DNA of 12,486 nucleotides from positions 1 through 12,486 of the forward strand of contig DUVD01000027.1 in the NCBI GenBank assembly GCA_012841225.1, given 5' to 3'. Under the pieces are notes generated by a model. It searched no databases and was not told the DNA's origin. It saw only the letters and a list, made by a program, of their open reading frames with translations. A program made the translations under genes and the position numbers. Position 1 is the first letter of the stretch; the number at the start of each line of letters is the position of its first letter. Positions 1 to 6,869 of this stretch are shown here, piece by piece. Origin of the DNA: Fibrobacter sp. Lineage in GTDB: Bacteria; Fibrobacterota; Fibrobacteria; Fibrobacterales; Fibrobacteraceae.

Positions 1-1013
1 ACGCTATCAAAGACAGGTTCTTTGTCTTCTTGTAAATCACGGCTATAAGAAAGGGGGGCGCCTTTGACTAAAGTAAAGAGGGCAGTGTAGTTTCCAATCA
101 TACGGCCCGCTTTGCCTCGAATAAGCTCCATGCTATCAGGATTCTTTTTTTGAGGCATCATAGAAGAGCCACTGCTAAAAGCGTCGTGCAAGGTTAAAAA
201 ACCAAACTCGACCGTGCTCCAATTGACAAAATCTTCTGCGTAGCGGCTAAGTGTAGAGGCTACAATAGAAAGCGTAGATGTGAATTCGAGAGCCATGTCT
301 CTATGACTCACCGCATCAATGCTATTGGCGCTTGGTTTTTCAAAGCCGAGAGTTTTAGCCACTAAATCGCGGTGGTAAGGAAAAGCAGAACCAGCCATAG
401 CACCGCTACCGAGAGGCAGCTCATTGTGCAAAGCAAGAAAGTTTTTTAAGCGCTTTTCATCACGATCTAAAGCAAAGAAAAAAGCCATCATGTAATGACT
501 AAAATAAATAGGCTGTGCTTGTTGAACGTGGGTGTAACCAGGCATTAGGGCACCAAAATGCTCTTGCGCTATTGTCAATATAGTGCGTTTTAAGTCGCTT
601 ATCATAGAGATAATCTCTTGAGCCCTATGACGCATGTATAATTTAAAATCGGTAGAGACTTGGTCGTTTCGACTACGCCCAGTGTGGATTTTTTTGCCAA
701 GGCTACCAATGCGTTCTGTAAGAACACGTTCTACAGCCATGTGAATGTCTTCGTCGCCATCGTTCCAAAGCATTTTACCGGACCTGTGGTCTACCAATAT
801 GGCGCTTAAAGTATCGGCAATCGTTTTGTATTCGCTGGGGGTCAGTACGCCAGATTCGACAAGCCCTTGACCATGGGCAATAGAACCTTCGATATCTTCT
901 TCGATGAGCTCGACATCAAAATGGAGACTAAAACTTAAATCGATCATAGATTGAGCCATACCACCTTCAAAGCGGCCGTCCCACATCTTTTTTTCGTTTG
1001 ATTTAGAAGACAT
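1..1013 (-). CDS. argH: Argininosuccinate lyase, C-terminal part missing at the window edge
   Basis: This cytoplasmic enzyme splits argininosuccinate into arginine and fumarate, the last step of arginine synthesis. The visible 337 codons begin with residues MSSKSNEKKMWDGRF. They show the family motifs in order: TGRSRNDQ at about 111-118, GYTHVQQAQP at 159-168 with the conserved Thr-His, and the superfamily signature GSSMMPQKKNPD at 282-293, whose serine loop carries the catalytic base. The usual length is about 460 residues, so roughly 120 C-terminal residues lie beyond base 1. The ATG is preceded by a GAGG site five bases upstream, which supports this start. The gene follows the radical SAM gene by about 25 bases on the same strand and is probably co-transcribed with it. 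The next-to-last pathway enzyme, ArgG, is encoded about 6 kb away on the other strand. The identification is firm. Confidence 0.97.
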   Translation of the reverse strand, partial: MSSKSNEKKMWDGRFEGGMAQSMIDLSFSLHFDVELIEEDIEGSIAHGQGLVESGVLTPSEYKTIADTLSAILVDHRSGKMLWNDGDEDIHMAVERVLTERIGSLGKKIHTGRSRNDQVSTDFKLYMRHRAQEIISMISDLKRTILTIAQEHFGALMPGYTHVQQAQPIYFSHYMMAFFFALDRDEKRLKNFLALHNELPLGSGAMAGSAFPYHRDLVAKTLGFEKPSANSIDAVSHRDMALEFTSTLSIVASTLSRYAEDFVNWSTVEFGFLTLHDAFSSGSSMMPQKKNPDSMELIRGKAGRMIGNYTALFTLVKGAPLSYSRDLQEDKEPVFDS

Positions 1014-1038
1014 AAAAACCTCAGTAACAAAAGCTGTT

Positions 1039-1926
1039 TTACAGCATTAAAGATAACAATTTTTCCACTTCGCGTATAATCCTTTCGCGGTCGCCGGCCC
1101 ATGAAGGCCCAATCAACATCTCATCTGGGCTCTCGCCACTAAACCTTTCGATGGCAATGTCTTTTCCTAAAACATGAATCATCTGGGCTGCAGCTTCGCA
1201 GTAGGCTTCAAAAGAGAGAAGCTCAAACTCGGCGTTGGCATATTCTTTGGCGAGAGCTGTACCGCATACAATGTGGAGCGGGTGGAGTTTAACGGCGGCT
1301 ACATTCAAGTCTTTAATGGCCTTTGCCGTCGCTTTAAAATCTTCTAGTGTTTCGCCTGGGAGCCCTATAATCAAATGGGTCGTCACAATAAGACCCGCTT
1401 TATGTAATCGCTCGACAGCCTCTTTAAATTCTATAAAAGAATGCTTTCTATTGATGGCGACGAGCGTTTTATCATTAGAAGTCTGGAGCCCCACCTCAAC
1501 AATAATCGGCTTAACAAGGTTCATCTCAGCGAGCAGAGCGATCGTGTCATCGGGTAAGCAATCAGGCCTTGTACCAATAGCGATTCCGGCGATATCACTG
1601 TGATTAAGAACCGGCGTAAAAATTTCTTTTAAGTGCGAAGCTGGAGCGTATGTATTGGTGTAGGGTTGGAAGTACGCGAGAACGCCCGCTTTAGGGTGCT
1701 TTGCTTTTAATGAAGGTAGTCGCTGTTCTATTTGATCCAAGGCGCTTACTTTAGCAAGATCCCAGACCGGACTAAAAGACTTGTTATTGCAGTAAGAGCA
1801 ACCAGAAAAACTTTTTGTCCCATCTAAATTTGGGCAAGTCATGCCGCCACTTAAAGGCAGTTTTCGAATTTTTGCGTAGGTGGGGAAGACTTTCGCAAGA
1901 AAATCTCGATATGGGGTATATAGCAT
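1039..1926 (-). CDS. YhcC/TIGR01212-type radical SAM protein
   Basis: This is a cytoplasmic Fe-S radical SAM enzyme of the Elp3-like YhcC group, whose reaction is not established. With the upstream GTG counted as residue 1, the cluster cysteines are C33, C45 and C48, in the motif TCPNLDGT followed by GCSYC. The wide C-x11-C-x2-C spacing is typical of this family rather than the usual C-x3-C-x2-C. Later motifs include YFQPYTNTYAP, the GTRPDCLPD segment, EVGLQTSND and HLIIGLPGE, all usual in YhcC proteins. The length (about 296 residues) fits the family. The start is uncertain: ATG at 1926 is chosen, with an in-frame GTG two codons upstream at 1932, and neither has a clear Shine-Dalgarno site. 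The gene lies just upstream of argH. This may simply be operon sharing and is no evidence for a role in arginine synthesis. Confidence 0.9.
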   Translation of the reverse strand: MLYTPYRDFLAKVFPTYAKIRKLPLSGGMTCPNLDGTKSFSGCSYCNNKSFSPVWDLAKVSALDQIEQRLPSLKAKHPKAGVLAYFQPYTNTYAPASHLKEIFTPVLNHSDIAGIAIGTRPDCLPDDTIALLAEMNLVKPIIVEVGLQTSNDKTLVAINRKHSFIEFKEAVERLHKAGLIVTTHLIIGLPGETLEDFKATAKAIKDLNVAAVKLHPLHIVCGTALAKEYANAEFELLSFEAYCEAAAQMIHVLGKDIAIERFSGESPDEMLIGPSWAGDRERIIREVEKLLSLML

Positions 1927-2055
1927 AAACACTATTTTAGAAAAAAATGATGCTGCTTCCCATTTGAGCTCGGTAAAAAGAATATAAAATCAAATTTCGT
2001 AGCATAACCAACATTAGTCATAAAATTAATCTTACGTCATAAATAAGTTTCATTT

Positions 2056-2154
2056 GAGGAGGTGGTCAGGGTGGACTCTTTTTTGGGTCTTAGTACGGAT
2101 TTCTACAGAAAGGATAGTTTTTATAAAAGTTATCTTTATTTGATCTTTACTTAG
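2056..2154 (+). other. Possible leader ORF with strong Shine-Dalgarno ahead of the antiporter gene
   Basis: A strong ribosome-binding-like sequence GAGGAGG (2056-2062) stands eight bases before a GTG at 2071. The GTG opens a 27-codon frame that ends with TAG at 2152-2154. The stop sits right against the AGAGGA site of the antiporter gene, so ribosomes finishing here would cover the next start. The peptide would begin VDSFLGLSTDF and is rich in Ser, Phe, Tyr and Leu; I recognise no family. The only evidence is the SD spacing and the stop position, so this could be chance in an AT-rich leader. The rest of the intergenic stretch 1933-2055 holds two near-identical copies of TTA(C)GTCATAAA and no promoter I can defend. 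Confidence 0.25.
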
Positions 2155-2163
2155 AGGACTTTT

Positions 2164-3378
2164 ATGAACGCAGACAGTACTCTTGCCATAGGCATACTTA
2201 TCGCTTCTTTGGTGGTGATTTTTTCTTACTTGCTCGATATTTTTTCTCATCGCATAAGAATCCCTTCCGTTCTCCTGCTGATGGGGTTTGGCATGGGGAT
2301 TAATATTTTACTTGTGGCGAGTGGTGTCGGTGTTCCTAATTTTTCCAAAATGCTTCCGTTTTTGGGCACGATTGGTTTGATTTTGATCGTTTTAGAAGCC
2401 TCTATGCATCTGTATTTAACTAAAGAAGCGCTTGGGGTTATGTCTAAGGCAGCTATCTCAGCTGGCTCACTCTTGCTTCTCACTACTTTGGTAGTCATGT
2501 CGTTGCTTCATGCAGTGAGTGGGGCATCCCTTCATAGCTGCTTGATTAACGCCATTCCATTTGCTGTGATTTCGAGTGCGATGGCTATACCAAGTACCCA
2601 AAACTTAAGTCCAGAAAAAAAAGAGTTTGTGATTTATGAATCGACTATTTCCGATATTTTGGGCATTCTGTTTTTTACCCTTGCTTCGAGCAATCTAGGT
2701 GGTGTTGATGACTGGGTTCTTGGTATTTCTAAAAGTATTTTAATCACTATTTTCTTTTCATTTGTATTTACAGTTGGCTTGGTTTGGTTGGTCACCAAGC
2801 TTCGCAATCATGTGAAGTTCTTTTTGATTTTATTCTTGCTTTTATTGGTTTACAGCCTCGCTAAATTATTCCACTTGCCAGCGCTTTTACTGGTGTTCCT
2901 TTTTGGTCTAGCTCTTAACAATACCTTCTTATTAAATCGATGGGAATGGCTTAGAAAACAGATCGATTTAGTGAAGGTGCAAGAAGACTTAAAATACATG
3001 CAGGTTTCGGCAACAGAATCCACGTTTTTAGTGCGTACCTTCTTTTTTGTTATCTTTGGGTATTCGCTCCAGTGGAGTTTGATTTTAAAATGGCAGGTGA
3101 TTATACTCTCTTTTGCCATTGTGGCAGTTATTTTTGGTTTACGATTTGTTTTTTTCAAGTTGTTTGCCAAAAAGCACCTCTTTCCCGAGTTCTTAATTGC
3201 GCCAAGAGGCTTAATTACAGTGCTTTTGTTTTACTCTATTCCTCCAGAAATGGAAATACTCGCAGTCAATTTAGGTTCTGTATTCTTGGTCGTTGTAGTA
3301 ACGGCGATGGTTATGGCTGCAGGAACTTGGAAGACACCTAAAGAACCAGAAACCCCTGTTGTAGCAACCAAGGATTAA
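2164..3378 (+). CDS. Sodium (cation)/proton antiporter family membrane protein
   Basis: This is a 404-residue inner-membrane protein of the CPA (Na+/H+ exchanger, NhaP/Kef-like) superfamily, expected to exchange monovalent cations for protons. Hydrophobic segments run through most of residues 7-385, about ten to twelve membrane spans. The segment SSAMAIPSTQ (137-146) followed by YESTISDILGI (158-168) matches the unwound-helix and acidic-pair region of CPA transporters. E159 and D164 are the likely functional acids. PRGLIT at 347-352 matches the conserved C-terminal arginine-glycine motif. There is no cytoplasmic RCK/TrkA-N or Usp domain, so it is the short form. The ATG has AGAGGA six bases upstream. 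It is the first of three packed genes: its stop is one base from the xylanase start. The family is secure from pattern, but ion specificity cannot be read from sequence. Confidence 0.85.
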   Translation: MNADSTLAIGILIASLVVIFSYLLDIFSHRIRIPSVLLLMGFGMGINILLVASGVGVPNFSKMLPFLGTIGLILIVLEASMHLYLTKEALGVMSKAAISAGSLLLLTTLVVMSLLHAVSGASLHSCLINAIPFAVISSAMAIPSTQNLSPEKKEFVIYESTISDILGILFFTLASSNLGGVDDWVLGISKSILITIFFSFVFTVGLVWLVTKLRNHVKFFLILFLLLLVYSLAKLFHLPALLLVFLFGLALNNTFLLNRWEWLRKQIDLVKVQEDLKYMQVSATESTFLVRTFFFVIFGYSLQWSLILKWQVIILSFAIVAVIFGLRFVFFKLFAKKHLFPEFLIAPRGLITVLLFYSIPPEMEILAVNLGSVFLVVVVTAMVMAAGTWKTPKEPETPVVATKD

Positions 3379-3379
3379 T

Positions 3380-5026
3380 ATGTTTAAAAAATACTTATGC
3401 TTAATAGCACTTACTTTTTTCTCTTTTTCCAATGCTCAAAATGTGATGAGCAATGGCGACATGGAGCATGGCGATGGTGGTTGGTTTGTGTGGAACAAAC
3501 CAGAAGGCCCCGCTAAAATAGACTCCAAATTAGCGGCTCCGGGAATCGGAGTTAACGGCTCTAAAGGCGCTATGGTGAAAATTCACGAGCCTCCAAAAAT
3601 ATGGTGGGGCTTGCAACTTCAGCCGCCTAAATTCTTGGCCGACTCCGCTTACTATACTCTTTCTTTTAAAGCAAAAGGCGATATTTTAGTGACCTCTATA
3701 GTGCAGGGCGGTCCTCCTGATTATCGTCAAAAAGAAAGCGCCGTGTTTACATTAACTCCAGAATGGAAAACCTATTCGCTCACTTTTCTCGCGGATCAAA
3801 AAGGTTATGGCTTAAATAATGTGAGCTTTCAAATAGGGCACACCAAGGGCACCGTTTGGCTTGACGACGTGGAAGTGCGTTTAGCAAAAGAGGTGGGTGA
3901 TTCTTCTTGGTACTTGGGAGCTGAAGCGCGCATTGATAGCGTTCGCAAAGTCGATTTTGTGGTTTCGGCAAAACCTGGCGAAAAGGTTTCTGTAGAGCTT
4001 TTGCGCCACGAGTTTCCATTTGGTACGGCTCTCGCTCTATACGACACTAAGGACAGTGTAGAAAAATGGTACCGTGAAACTGCAGCGAAGTACTTTTGGC
4101 ATGGGGTAACGGAGAACCAGTTTAAGTGGCCAGAGTATGAACCTAAAAAAGGAAAGCTGCTCAAAAAAGAATTAAACGAGTACTTTAAGTTTGCCAAAGA
4201 GCACGAGTGGGATTTACGTGGCCATGCTTTAGCTTGGGCTATTCAAGGTTATGGTTTTGATAAGCACTATTCTAATAAAGGAAGCTGCAAAGAAATTGCT
4301 AGCAACTTAAAAAAGCGCATCGAACGAGACTTAACGGAATACAAGGGGCAGTTTGTCGACTACGACGTATGGAACGAGCCATTTCATGAGCGGTTTCTTT
4401 TTAATAAGTGCGGTTGGGAATTAATGGATAGTGCTTTTGTTTGGGCACATCGCGCAGACCCTACAGCCATTCTTTATATCAATGAGTATAACGTGGTATC
4501 GGCTGGTGAAACTGATTTTTATTATGACTTGGTCAAAGGCATGTTAGCTCGAAAGATTCCTGTTCAAGGTGTTGGAGTGCAGTGTCATTACCAAGGTCGT
4601 GTTGTTTCTCCTGCGTTGTTTAAACAGAGAATAGACAAGCTTGCTTTGTTGGGCTTGCCCATTAAAATTTCAGAGTTTGATATAGGGACTTTTGATCAAG
4701 GTTTGCATGTTTCAGAAAAAAAACAAGCCGAAGAATTTGCCAAGTTTATTCGCAGTGCCTATAGCCACCCGGCTGTTAGTGGTATTTTGTTGTGGGGCTT
4801 TTGGGATAATCGCCACTGGATAAAAAATGGAGGCATCATTGCTTCTGATGGCCGTGCTAAGCCTGCTGCTGATAGCGTTTATAATTTATGGCACAAGACG
4901 TGGACGACTAAAACAGCTGCTGTTGCGGATGCTTCGGGCAAGGCTAAGTTTAGAGGGTTTCCTGGTAAGTATCAAGTCATGATTGGCGATAAAAAGTCAA
5001 TTATGGTTGTGAAGTCATTGAGGTGA
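3380..5026 (+). CDS. Secreted GH10 endo-1,4-beta-xylanase with N-terminal carbohydrate-binding-like domain
   Basis: This is a retaining endo-xylanase that cuts the beta-1,4 xylan backbone. Residues 1-19 form a signal peptide (Lys-Lys, hydrophobic core, SNA then Q at the likely cleavage site), so it is exported. Residues about 21-168 look like a CBM4/9/22-type beta-sandwich, beginning NVMSNGDMEHGDGGW. The GH10 barrel covers about 190-508. It shows GHALAW at 281-286, the acid/base E333 within WNEP, and the nucleophile E432 within ISEFD. WGFWD at 472-476 is the usual late motif. The last 35 residues (FRGFPGKYQV at 525-534) resemble the small beta-rich tail of many GH10 enzymes. I see no dockerin, basic terminal domain or T9SS-type tail. 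AAGGA lies five bases before the ATG. The gene starts one base after the antiporter stop and its TGA overlaps the next gene's ribosome-binding region. All catalytic residues are present. Confidence 0.96.
   Translation: MFKKYLCLIALTFFSFSNAQNVMSNGDMEHGDGGWFVWNKPEGPAKIDSKLAAPGIGVNGSKGAMVKIHEPPKIWWGLQLQPPKFLADSAYYTLSFKAKGDILVTSIVQGGPPDYRQKESAVFTLTPEWKTYSLTFLADQKGYGLNNVSFQIGHTKGTVWLDDVEVRLAKEVGDSSWYLGAEARIDSVRKVDFVVSAKPGEKVSVELLRHEFPFGTALALYDTKDSVEKWYRETAAKYFWHGVTENQFKWPEYEPKKGKLLKKELNEYFKFAKEHEWDLRGHALAWAIQGYGFDKHYSNKGSCKEIASNLKKRIERDLTEYKGQFVDYDVWNEPFHERFLFNKCGWELMDSAFVWAHRADPTAILYINEYNVVSAGETDFYYDLVKGMLARKIPVQGVGVQCHYQGRVVSPALFKQRIDKLALLGLPIKISEFDIGTFDQGLHVSEKKQAEEFAKFIRSAYSHPAVSGILLWGFWDNRHWIKNGGIIASDGRAKPAADSVYNLWHKTWTTKTAAVADASGKAKFRGFPGKYQVMIGDKKSIMVVKSLR
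5020..5023 (+). promoter_or_regulatory. Shine-Dalgarno GAGG deciding the SUI1-family start
   Basis: GAGG lies inside the last xylanase codons, five bases before the ATG at 5029. The alternative in-frame GTG at 5023 overlaps this site and has no purine-rich site of its own at a useful distance, so the ATG is preferred. The arrangement implies translational coupling to the xylanase gene. Confidence 0.6.
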
Positions 5027-5028
5027 AA

Positions 5029-5352
5029 ATGGATGACCGTTCATCGTTAGTTTACAGCACAAAAGCCGGCCGCATTAAAGAAGAGAAAAAGAGTGTTAGT
5101 CGCCCTCCTCCGGGCGATGGTATTGTTAGGGTTACACTAAAACGCTTGGGCGGAAATAAAGCGCTAAGCTCTGTAACGGGTCTTGACTTAGATGAAGAGG
5201 CGTTAAAAGACCTCTGTCGCTTTCTAAAGCAGAAGTGTGGAGTAGGCGGTACTGTAAAAGACTTTACTATTGAAATTCAAGGTGATAAGCGCAGCGTTAT
5301 TCAAGTGGAATTAGAAAAAAAGGGCTATCGCGTTAAGCTGGCTGGCGGGTAA
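5029..5352 (+). CDS. SUI1/eIF1-like translation factor (YciH family)
   Basis: This is a small cytoplasmic protein (107 residues from ATG 5029, 109 if GTG 5023 is used) of the SUI1 family. Members bind the small ribosomal subunit near the P site and, in eukaryotes and archaea, police start-codon choice. The bacterial YciH proteins are non-essential and their role is less clear. After a basic 30-residue lead, the domain shows VTGLDL at 49-54, KCGVGGTVK at 69-77 and IQGD at 83-86, ending YRVKLAGG as in other YciH proteins. It is the last gene of the antiporter-xylanase run and is probably translated by coupling. A hairpin terminator lies about 50 bases downstream. The family call is secure. Nothing in the sequence explains why it is paired with a xylanase. 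Confidence 0.93.
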   Translation: MDDRSSLVYSTKAGRIKEEKKSVSRPPPGDGIVRVTLKRLGGNKALSSVTGLDLDEEALKDLCRFLKQKCGVGGTVKDFTIEIQGDKRSVIQVELEKKGYRVKLAGG

Positions 5353-5400
5353 AAACGCCACTGGCAGGTATTTGGTGCTTTGCATTGGCTGGTGGAAAAC

Positions 5401-5433
5401 AAAAAAAAATCCCGATAAAATATCGGGATTTTT
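5401..5433. terminator. Bidirectional hairpin terminator
   Basis: A perfect stem CCCGATA / TATCGGG (5411-5417 and 5421-5427, three-base loop) is flanked by nine A on the left and a T run on the right. On the plus strand it ends the antiporter-xylanase-SUI1 transcript. On the minus strand it is followed by nine T and ends the distal tRNA-Asn transcript, eight bases beyond the tRNA 3' end. Confidence 0.88.
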
Positions 5434-5435
5434 CG

Positions 5436-5508
5436 CTGCCTCACATGGACTCGAACCAGGGACAATTCGGTTAACAGCCGAACGCTCTACCAACTGAGCT
5501 ATGAGGCA
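5436..5508 (-). tRNA. tRNA-Asn(GUU), distal copy with a T-stem mismatch
   Basis: The 73-nt cloverleaf has acceptor stem TGCCTCA/TGAGGCA with discriminator G, D arm GCTC/GAGC, anticodon stem TTCGG/CCGAA, and loop CTGTTAA giving anticodon GTT, which reads AAC and AAU. U1-A72 and G73 fit asparagine tRNAs. CCA is not encoded, so a CCA-adding enzyme is needed. It is identical to the copy at 5618-5690 except at base 5445 (A on the plus strand, U64 in the tRNA). That change replaces a C50-G64 pair with a C-U mismatch in the T stem. It has its own promoter upstream and terminator downstream. The mismatch may weaken folding, but the other four T-stem pairs remain. Confidence 0.96.
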
Positions 5509-5522
5509 TCAATTTGAAAGTA

Positions 5523-5551
5523 AATATACATAAGCCATTAAAAAATGTAAA
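5523..5551 (-). promoter_or_regulatory. Sigma-70-like promoter of the distal tRNA-Asn
   Basis: On the minus strand, TTTACA (5551-5546) and TATATT (5528-5523) are 17 bases apart, each one base from consensus. Transcription would start about eight bases before the tRNA. The region after the -10 box is AT-rich (TACTTTC), unlike that of the other tRNA promoter. Confidence 0.75.
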
Positions 5552-5580
5552 GGTCTTTTAAAGTAAAGACGCATTAAAAC

Positions 5581-5611
5581 AAAAAAAAACGACCTTGGGG
5601 GTGCAAGATCG
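5581..5611 (-). terminator. Intrinsic terminator between the two tRNA-Asn genes
   Basis: On the minus strand, an eight-pair stem CGATCTTG / CAAGGTCG (one G-U pair, six-base loop, 5611-5590) is followed by nine T. It lies about six bases after the first tRNA 3' end, so the two tRNAs appear to be separate transcription units. Confidence 0.85.
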
Positions 5612-5617
5612 CTTTTA

Positions 5618-5690
5618 CTGCCTCACCTGGACTCGAACCAGGGACAATTCGGTTAACAGCCGAACGCTCTACCAACTGAGCTATGAGGCA
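5618..5690 (-). tRNA. tRNA-Asn(GUU), proximal copy with intact stems
   Basis: This is a 73-nt cloverleaf with the same arms and GTT anticodon as the copy at 5436-5508, but with a fully paired T stem (CCTGG/CCAGG). The discriminator is G and CCA is not encoded. It lies 50 bases downstream of the mlaD-like stop codon and has its own promoter and terminator. The bodies of the two copies match at 72 of 73 positions while their flanks do not, which suggests either an old duplication with gene conversion or selection on the tRNA only. Confidence 0.98.
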
Positions 5691-5706
5691 TTAAATAACA
5701 GGGGAA

Positions 5707-5734
5707 AATATAGAAAGCAACAAATGGATGTCAA
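5707..5734 (-). promoter_or_regulatory. Sigma-70-like promoter of the proximal tRNA-Asn
   Basis: On the minus strand, a perfect TTGACA (5734-5729) is followed after 16 bases by TATATT (5712-5707). The -35 box starts six bases past the stop codon of the mlaD-like gene. The stretch after the -10 box is TTCCCC, a C-rich discriminator of the sort linked with stringent control of stable RNA genes. The regulation is inference. Confidence 0.8.
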
Positions 5735-5740
5735 GCATTT

Positions 5741-6742
5741 TCACGGATTTTCTTGAATTAAGGCTCTTTTTTCGCGTTCTTTTGCTTTTTCTCTCGCTGT
5801 TTTGCCTATAATATTCATGTTTTTAAAGGGAAATAATTTTACTTTTTTACCGTTCTCATCGTAGATGGATAGCCCTTCTTTTTGCATGGCCTGTGCTAAT
5901 ACGGCGGTTTTGTTAATTAGTCCATTTATCTTTTCCATTTTTTCGCTCGAGTTTAATAGCTCTTGAGCAGCGGGGTTGCTTTCTAAGCTTAAAATCAACT
6001 CCTCTACTTGAGCGGACACCTTAGAAAGAGAAGCGAGCGCATTATTAGCTTGCGATATCTTTTCTTCCGTCGATTTTCCAATGGTATGGAGCAGGGTATC
6101 GGCATCGTTTGTTGCCTTAATGATTTGCTCGGATGCCTCTCTTGTTTGTAAAACAAGGCTACCCACTTCTTTTTCTACTTGCCGGCTCGCTTTTTCTAAA
6201 TGGGTGGCTAGTGAATCGACTTGAACAACGGTGTTATTAAAGATTTCGATGACGGAAGGGGTTAACGAATCACCGTGTATTAAAAGAACGGCGAAGTCGC
6301 GAATGACTTCCATTTGCTCTCGCACATTTTCAATTAGTTTAAGTGCTTCAGCCACTCCAGGTTGAAATTCGCCTTCAAAAATATAGCTTTGAGGGATTTT
6401 TTCACCTTTTTTAGAGCGTATAACTTCAATGCGCCTTTGCCCCATTAAAGCGAAGTTTGTGTTAACGATGCGAGTGCCTTCGCGAAGAACCACGGGATTG
6501 TCGAATTTAAGAGTAATGCGTGCTTTATTGCCTAGCCATTTTATATTGCCAATTTCGCCCACTTGATAACCATCGATTGTAACCGGGTCTTGTGGCTGAA
6601 TAGAACCTAATTCAGAAAAGTCGGCTAACACTTCGTAAAGATTAGCTTGGTGAGCTTGGTACATACCAAAACTGACTACACCAAACACGAGCAGCAATGT
6701 TAAAAGTGAGGCGTAACCTAAAGTTTTATCAGAAATTTTCAT
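5741..6742 (-). CDS. MlaD/MCE-domain envelope lipid-transport protein
   Basis: This 333-residue protein has one N-terminal membrane helix (about 10-28) and is otherwise predicted periplasmic. An MCE domain follows at about 36-115, with IDGYQVGEI (56-64) and LMGQRRIEV (99-107) matching the family's core strands. MCE proteins form hexameric rings that carry phospholipids or other lipids between inner and outer membranes, usually with an MlaE permease and MlaF ATPase. Residues about 130-285 are long, polar and heptad-like, so probably helical or coiled-coil. The tail is strongly charged (KAKEREKR). The ATG has an AAAGG site four bases upstream. No mlaE or mlaF is adjacent, so this is an orphan MCE gene here. 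No terminator is visible before the tRNA promoter, and some read-through into the tRNA is possible. Substrate is unknown. Confidence 0.85.
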   Translation of the reverse strand: MKISDKTLGYASLLTLLLVFGVVSFGMYQAHQANLYEVLADFSELGSIQPQDPVTIDGYQVGEIGNIKWLGNKARITLKFDNPVVLREGTRIVNTNFALMGQRRIEVIRSKKGEKIPQSYIFEGEFQPGVAEALKLIENVREQMEVIRDFAVLLIHGDSLTPSVIEIFNNTVVQVDSLATHLEKASRQVEKEVGSLVLQTREASEQIIKATNDADTLLHTIGKSTEEKISQANNALASLSKVSAQVEELILSLESNPAAQELLNSSEKMEKINGLINKTAVLAQAMQKEGLSIYDENGKKVKLFPFKNMNIIGKTAREKAKEREKRALIQENP

Positions 6743-6821
6743 TAAGCCTTTAATATAATAAAAGTGAGCGAAAACAGTTTGTTAAGATCAAAACAGAGGT
6801 TGTTCTTGGCCGCATAATTCT

Positions 6822-6849
6822 TTGAAAATAACTATATTTTTTCTATAGA
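6822..6849 (+). promoter_or_regulatory. Possible argG promoter
   Basis: TTGAAA (6822-6827) and TATAGA (6844-6849) are 16 bases apart, 21 bases before the argG ATG. The -10 region lies in a short inverted repeat CTATA (6832-6836) / TATAG (6844-6848), a possible operator. I see no convincing ARG box. The remaining divergent region towards the mlaD-like gene (6743-6821) has no promoter I can defend. Confidence 0.4.
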
Positions 6850-6869
6850 AATTCATCAAAGGATTATTT

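Noticed and set aside
1235..1603. A 122-codon plus-strand frame
   Set aside because: It lies wholly antisense to the radical SAM gene, whose motifs are clear. It is a shadow frame.
2050..2250. A 66-codon minus-strand frame ahead of the radical SAM gene
   Set aside because: It overlaps the antiporter start on the other strand, has a low-complexity basic composition, and shows no family signal.
5353..5400. GC-rich GCCA/TGGC pairs as a second hairpin after the SUI1 gene
   Set aside because: Only four to five pairs form and no T run follows. The hairpin at 5411-5427 is the real terminator.
5311..5493. A 60-codon minus-strand frame
   Set aside because: It runs across the tRNA-Asn and the terminator and has no protein-like features.
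5436..5690. The two tRNA copies as an integration (att) site or transposon ends
   Set aside because: The repeats are complete tRNA genes with proper promoters and terminators, and no integrase or cargo lies between or beside them.
6743..6821. A sigma-70 promoter for the mlaD-like gene (TTAACA with a TATTAT)
   Set aside because: The spacing is 19 bases and other registers fit as well, so it is not supportable.
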